From Eubacteriales Family XIII. Incertae Sedis bacterium (GTDB lineage Bacteria; Bacillota; Clostridia; Peptostreptococcales; Anaerovoracaceae), in assembly GCA_031278255.1 (NCBI GenBank), contig JAITKU010000237.1, forward strand, positions 1 to 8,234: 8,234 nucleotides of DNA, read 5' to 3'. Positions 5,666 to 8,234 of this stretch are shown here, in pieces. A program made the position numbers and the translations under genes. Below the pieces are notes generated by a model, which was not told the origin of the DNA, did not search any database, and worked only from the letters and a program-made list of their open reading frames with translations. Positions within the stretch are counted from its first letter, which is position 1, and each line of letters opens with the position of its first letter.

Positions 5666-6676
5666 TCAAGCCGCGGCCTGCGTCACGCCGTCGGCGGAAC
5701 GCCTCTTCTGCGCAAACTTCGCGAACTGCGCGTCAAACGCCGTGGCGATGATGATGATCGCGCCCTGGAATATAAACTGCCAGTAAGTCGGAAGTCCGAA
5801 TTTATAAAGTCCGTTGAGTACCAAAATCATGAAGATCGAGCCGATGCACGCGCCGATCGTGTCCCCCTTGCCGCCGCCGAGCATGACGCCGCCGACGACG
5901 CAGGCGGCAATGGCCTGAAACTCGTAACCCGAGCCGAGACTCGCCGCGGCCGCGCCCATATTCGCGACGACCATAACGGAAGCCAGCCCCGCGAAAGCGC
6001 CGCTGATGATGAAGCCCAGCCGCCTTTGCCGCGCGGTGTTGATGCCGGACATCTCGGCGGATTTGGCGTGGGAGCCGAGCGCATAGGTGTACAGGCCGAA
6101 CCTCGTGCGCGTCAGAGCAAAATAGGAAAGAACCGTCATGACGACCCATACGATCGTGATGTAGTAGACGCCGCCCACATGCTTGCCCATCGCGAGAAAA
6201 CTCCTGCTCGTTATGGATTTGGAGACCAGATTGCCGCTGACGAGTTTTCCGCTGTCGCGGAACGCGAACAATAAGCCCATGCCCGAGTAGACGAAGCCCG
6301 TCGCCAGAGTCGCAACGAATTCCGTGAGGTGAACCGTCGTAACCAAGAGGCCGTTGATAAGGCCGCAGACGCCTCCGAGTGCGACGCCGACGACCAAAAC
6401 GATAAAGCCGTGAAGCCCCGTAAAGGTCAGCCGCGAACTCAGTATGCCGACGACGCACACAATGCCGCCGCCGGACAGATCGATACCGCCGCCGAGGATC
6501 ACGATCGAAACGCCGAGGGCGATCAGCCCGAGATACGCCGAATCCTTTAAGAGCATGAATATGTTTCGCGGATTCAAAAAGGCCGTTGTGGCGGCGGCGA
6601 AAAACAACGCCAGCGCGACCACAAGTCCGACGGAAATCAGCTTCCTTACGGTCTTGCTTCTGATCTTTGATTTCAT
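5666..6676 (-). CDS. CUT2-family ABC transporter permease 1 (RbsC-like)
   Basis: The gene encodes a 336-residue polytopic membrane protein from the ATG at 6674-6676, which has GGAGG five bases upstream. The frame is open 27 codons further upstream, but that part runs through two hairpins and lacks a ribosome site, so the shorter start is chosen. It gives a normal MKSKIRSK-type basic N-terminus before the first membrane helix. Family motifs are GGGIDLSGGG (62-71) and ALGSHAKSAEMSGI (199-212). The first differs from the usual GGIDLSVGS by replacing Ser-Val-Gly-Ser with Ser-Gly-Gly-Gly. It pairs with permease 2 to form the translocation channel. It follows the binding protein by 140 bases, an unusually long and structured gap, and precedes the ATPase by 18 bases. 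Confidence 0.92.
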   Translation of the reverse strand: MKSKIRSKTVRKLISVGLVVALALFFAAATTAFLNPRNIFMLLKDSAYLGLIALGVSIVILGGGIDLSGGGIVCVVGILSSRLTFTGLHGFIVLVVGVALGGVCGLINGLLVTTVHLTEFVATLATGFVYSGMGLLFAFRDSGKLVSGNLVSKSITSRSFLAMGKHVGGVYYITIVWVVMTVLSYFALTRTRFGLYTYALGSHAKSAEMSGINTARQRRLGFIISGAFAGLASVMVVANMGAAAASLGSGYEFQAIAACVVGGVMLGGGKGDTIGACIGSIFMILVLNGLYKFGLPTYWQFIFQGAIIIIATAFDAQFAKFAQKRRSADGVTQAAA

Positions 6677-6695
6677 GTACGCCTCCGCTTGCGCC

Positions 6696-6713
6696 CGCCC
6701 GTGCGAACGGGCG
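6696..6713 (-). other. Short GC-rich hairpin upstream of the permease 1 ribosome site
   Basis: The arms CGCCCGT (6696-6702) and ACGGGCG (6707-6713) are perfect complements around a 4-base loop. It ends about 10 bases before the GGAGG site at 6682-6686. It could affect ribosome loading, or mark the 5' end of a processed downstream transcript. Confidence 0.6.
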
Positions 6714-6723
6714 CCGATATACA

Positions 6724-6755
6724 GCGGGACCCTGCCCCGAAAAGCAAGGTCCCGC
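6724..6755 (-). other. Strong intercistronic stem-loop
   Basis: As minus-strand RNA, GCGGGACCUUGC (6744-6755) pairs with GCAGGGUCCCGC (6724-6735) along 12 positions, with a single U-G wobble and the 8-base loop 6736-6743. No T-run follows. It is the most stable structure in the spacer. It is likely to block 3' exonucleases or cause partial termination. Confidence 0.75.
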
Positions 6756-6792
6756 AATCTTCAGCGAATATCCCGATCAAACTCGGGCGCTT

Positions 6793-6806
6793 TCATTCGC
6801 GAATGA
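6793..6806. repeat. Perfect 14-bp palindrome after the binding-protein gene
   Basis: TCATTCGCGAATGA is an exact palindrome centred between 6799 and 6800, about 10 bases after the TAA stop (6817-6819). As RNA it has no loop bases, so it would form a small hairpin with two or more pairs opened. As DNA it could be a dimeric protein site. Role unknown. Confidence 0.5.
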
Positions 6807-6816
6807 GCAAGGAGCC

Positions 6817-7950
6817 TTACTTGAACTCGTAAAGTCCCAAGGTTTCCCAACGCGAATCTTTGATAACATTTTCGACGTTCGCCGCCGTGGTGGGCACCGT
6901 CGGCATATCGATGACGGGCGTAGCCGTGTAGCCGGCGTTCACGGACGTAATGCCGGTTTCGATCATGAGAATCGTCAGGTAGAGCGCCGTCGCGTACTCC
7001 AGATATCCGTCGGAGAAATAGGTGCCGTACACCTTGCCGTCCTTGATCGCCTGCAGCGTGTTCGGATAGCCCATGCTGCCGTACACCTTGATCTCGTTCT
7101 GCCGGCCGGCCGCTTCGATGGCCTGAACCGCGCCTTGGGCGATATCGTCGGACACGGCGTAAACGCCGTCGATATCATCGTACTTCGTGAGCAGGTCGCG
7201 CATTACCGTGTTCGCGATCTCGGGAGACCAGTTGTCGATCGGCTGGGATTCGAGCAAGGTCACGCCGGCAGCCTCTTCATTGATGTAATCCTCAAAGCCC
7301 GTACCCATGAGGCTGATGGGCTTCTGCGCCGCCGGGCAGTCGAGCAGGATCACATTGCCCTCGCCGTTGATACCCTCGGCCAGCATACGACCCGCTTCCC
7401 GGCCGCTGCTGTAATCGTTGCCCTGTACGTGGAGCGTGTGCAGACCGGACGCGCCCACATTGATCGTGACGACGGGCACGCCCGCCGCTTCCGCGTCCGC
7501 GATCGTGATGTTCAGCGCCTCGGTGTCGGCCGCTTCGAGCATGATGGCGTCAAAGCCCTGCGTAACGCACTCGTTGATCATGGAGATCTGCTTGTTCAGA
7601 TCGTACATGGGATCGAAATATTCTATCGTAATATTGGGATAGAATACGATCTGCTCCTCCAATGCCTTTTGCACCATGCTGTTCGTGACGCCCGCCGTGG
7701 ACAGGGGGATGTAAGCGATCTTCACATCGGCGGGATCGCCTGTGGTTTCGCCGGCGGGCTTGTACCTAAGCCCGTAGACATCTTTCCCCTCAAACACCGC
7801 GCCTGCCGCCGCGTCGCCCGCATCCGCCGCCGCCGCGTCGCCCGTGTCCGCCGCCGCATCGCCGCCGGAACCCGAATTGTCGCAACCGGCCGTAAACACG
7901 ACGACCAGCGCAAGGGACATGATCAGGGCCAATAACCTTTTCCGTTTCAT
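6817..7950 (-). CDS. ABC transporter substrate-binding lipoprotein (CUT2 / periplasmic-binding-protein 4 fold), non-canonical ligand pocket
   Basis: The chosen ATG (7948-7950) gives 377 residues. AAGGAG lies six bases upstream, and the product opens with a lipoprotein signal: MKRKR, a hydrophobic core, then TAGC with Cys23 as the lipidated residue. The frame stays open 24 codons upstream to 8022, but that start lacks a ribosome site and would bury the signal. Residues 24-50 are an Ala/Asp/Gly linker with GDAAA repeats. The mature domain from about 75 has the RbsB-like pattern VKIAYIPLS, GFDAIMLEAAD, GVPVVTINV, GVYAVSDD and QAIKDGKV. By hand alignment, the RbsB ribose contacts are mostly replaced: the Phe-Phe clamp by TN, Asp-Arg by N164-V165, Arg141 by S/M in ISLMGTGF, Asn190 by S267 and Asp215 by M293. 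Trp241 may keep one aromatic wall. It captures the ligand outside the membrane and delivers it to the permeases. Ligand unknown, probably not ribose. Confidence 0.92.
   Translation of the reverse strand: MKRKRLLALIMSLALVVVFTAGCDNSGSGGDAAADTGDAAAADAGDAAAGAVFEGKDVYGLRYKPAGETTGDPADVKIAYIPLSTAGVTNSMVQKALEEQIVFYPNITIEYFDPMYDLNKQISMINECVTQGFDAIMLEAADTEALNITIADAEAAGVPVVTINVGASGLHTLHVQGNDYSSGREAGRMLAEGINGEGNVILLDCPAAQKPISLMGTGFEDYINEEAAGVTLLESQPIDNWSPEIANTVMRDLLTKYDDIDGVYAVSDDIAQGAVQAIEAAGRQNEIKVYGSMGYPNTLQAIKDGKVYGTYFSDGYLEYATALYLTILMIETGITSVNAGYTATPVIDMPTVPTTAANVENVIKDSRWETLGLYEFK
7805..7864 (-). repeat. Imperfect tandem repeat encoding the lipoprotein linker
   Basis: A GCC-rich unit of about 21 bases occurs at 7805-7825, 7829-7849 and, shortened, 7850-7864. 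The first two copies differ at two bases. On the minus strand it encodes GDAAADT, GDAAAADA and GDAAAGA. Such repeats can change length by slippage without breaking the frame, altering the distance from membrane to binding domain. Confidence 0.65.
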
Positions 7951-7956
7951 CTTCCT

Positions 7957-7962
7957 CTCCTT
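7957..7962 (-). promoter_or_regulatory. Ribosome binding site deciding the binding-protein start
   Basis: AAGGAG on the minus strand lies six bases before ATG 7950, at the end of a run of seven A. It supports this start over the in-frame ATG at 8022. Confidence 0.85.
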
Positions 7963-8065
7963 TTTTTCACACTTCTCCAACAATAACAACCGAAACACGC
8001 GAACACGCGCATCTCCATCCAAAGCAACAGGCAGTATGGCTTGAAGTTTGAATGTTTGCAGTCAT

Positions 8066-8095
8066 AGCATACCCCCTAGTGCAAAGCCTTGTCAA
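8066..8095 (-). promoter_or_regulatory. Probable promoter of the ABC transporter-flavoenzyme operon
   Basis: On the minus strand TTGACA (8090-8095) is followed by an 18-bp spacer and TATGCT (8066-8071), a perfect -35 and a 4/6 -10. Transcription would begin near 8059, leaving a leader of about 109 bases. The leader contains a tandem 8-base duplication AACACGCG (plus-strand 7994-8001, 8002-8009) but no riboswitch that I recognise. The weak -10 and long spacer fit an activated or regulated promoter. Confidence 0.7.
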
Positions 8096-8234
8096 TAGCG
8101 GGGAATATCAGCAAAAGTTATGGATTAACGACTAAAAATTATTGATTATCGGTTGAAGCTTACAGGGCAAGTCCGGTAAAGTACAATATATGCGATACGC
8201 GGCGCGATCGGCAAACGGTCCTGTGACAAACGGC
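8096..8234. other. Upstream regulatory region without a gene
   Basis: No coding frame is supported here. The left part is AT-rich and holds the direct repeat described separately. The right end has a CAAACGG motif repeated at 8212-8218 and 8227-8233. A neighbouring gene probably begins beyond the right edge. Confidence 0.5.
8123..8151 (-). promoter_or_regulatory. Candidate activator site: direct repeat two helical turns apart
   Basis: The minus strand carries CGATAATC (8144-8151) and CGTTAATC (8123-8130), identical at seven of eight positions. Their spacing is exactly 21 bp. They lie about 28 bp upstream of the -35 box, near -64 to -92, where a regulator bound to one helix face could recruit polymerase. 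No regulator gene is in the window, so the factor is unknown. Confidence 0.4.

Larger units (their letters stand above)
6677..6816 (-). promoter_or_regulatory. Structured intercistronic spacer (binding protein to permease 1)
   Basis: Four inverted repeats fill these 140 bases: the palindrome TCATTCGCGAATGA (6793-6806) eight bases... past the binding-protein stop region, CCCGA/TCGGG (6772-6787), a 12-bp stem (6724-6755) and a 7-bp stem (6696-6713). The last lies about 10 bases upstream of the permease ribosome site. None has a clean T-run, so they look like mRNA-stabilising, processing or attenuating structures and not full terminators. This arrangement is known in ABC operons, where the binding protein must be made in excess over membrane subunits. 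Confidence 0.6.

Noticed and set aside
4922..6274. 450-codon plus-strand open frame opposite the ATPase and permease 1
   Set aside because: It spans two well-supported minus-strand genes and their ribosome site, has a shadow-like composition and shows no family motif.
6677..6757. Upstream ATG at 6757 extending permease 1 by 27 residues
   Set aside because: The extra codons lie in two stable hairpins and lack a ribosome site; ATG 6676 has GGAGG five bases upstream.
6667..7935. 422-codon plus-strand open frame opposite the binding protein
   Set aside because: It is the complement of a strongly supported lipoprotein gene and its structured spacer, with no signal, domain or ribosome site.
7951..8022. 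Upstream ATG at 8022 extending the binding protein by 24 residues
   Set aside because: No ribosome site precedes it. The extension is charged and would displace the lipoprotein signal, whereas ATG 7950 has AAGGAG at ideal spacing.
7951..8059. Riboswitch in the leader of the transporter operon
   Set aside because: The leader has only a short CGCG hairpin and a tandem 8-base duplication; I recognise no conserved aptamer core.
8160..8187. Possible divergent plus-strand promoter (TTACAG, 16 bp, TACAAT)
   Set aside because: The -10 is fair but the -35 matches only two of six consensus bases, and no plus-strand gene is visible before the window ends.

Overview
The window looks like chromosomal DNA of a moderately GC-rich, Gram-positive, probably anaerobic bacterium. 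A Clostridia-like Firmicute is the best guess. The grounds are strong AGGAGG-type ribosome binding sites, a solute-binding lipoprotein in place of a free periplasmic protein, CCA-encoding tRNA genes, and an iron-sulfur old-yellow-enzyme relative of a type common in anaerobes. This placement is inference; no ribosomal or phylogenetic marker is present.

Layout. (1) Positions 2-160, plus strand: the last 52 codons of a C5-cytosine DNA methyltransferase, cut by the window edge. (2) 161-404: a non-coding stretch with dyad and direct repeats. (3) 405-838, minus strand: a complete stable-RNA unit. It has A/T-rich phased tracts, a fully consensus promoter (TTGACA, 17 bp, TATAAT), tRNA-Leu(UAA), initiator tRNA-fMet(CAU) and a perfect 18-bp terminator hairpin. 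The same hairpin can also end transcription arriving from the methyltransferase. (4) 839-1004: a gene-free stretch with two candidate terminators for the next operon. (5) 1005-8095, minus strand: one apparent operon, read from right to left. It encodes a solute-binding lipoprotein, an RbsC-like permease, a tandem ATPase of the RbsA/MglA type, a second RbsC-like permease, and a 668-residue OYE / 2,4-dienoyl-CoA-reductase-like flavoenzyme. (6) 8096-8234: upstream regulatory DNA with no gene.

How the genes fit together. The first four genes form a complete CUT2 (ribose/galactose-type) ABC importer with two different permease subunits. The binding protein keeps the fold signature, but nearly every residue that holds ribose in E. 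coli RbsB appears to be replaced. The gene at the end of the operon is an ene-reductase-type enzyme, not a sugar kinase or isomerase. The most interesting reading is that this importer takes up a non-sugar, probably unsaturated compound that the flavoenzyme then reduces. This is a hypothesis, not a demonstrated function.

The other notable point is the initiator tRNA. Its T-stem carries two adjacent U-U mismatches at pairs 50:64 and 51:63, the region through which elongation factors read tRNAs.
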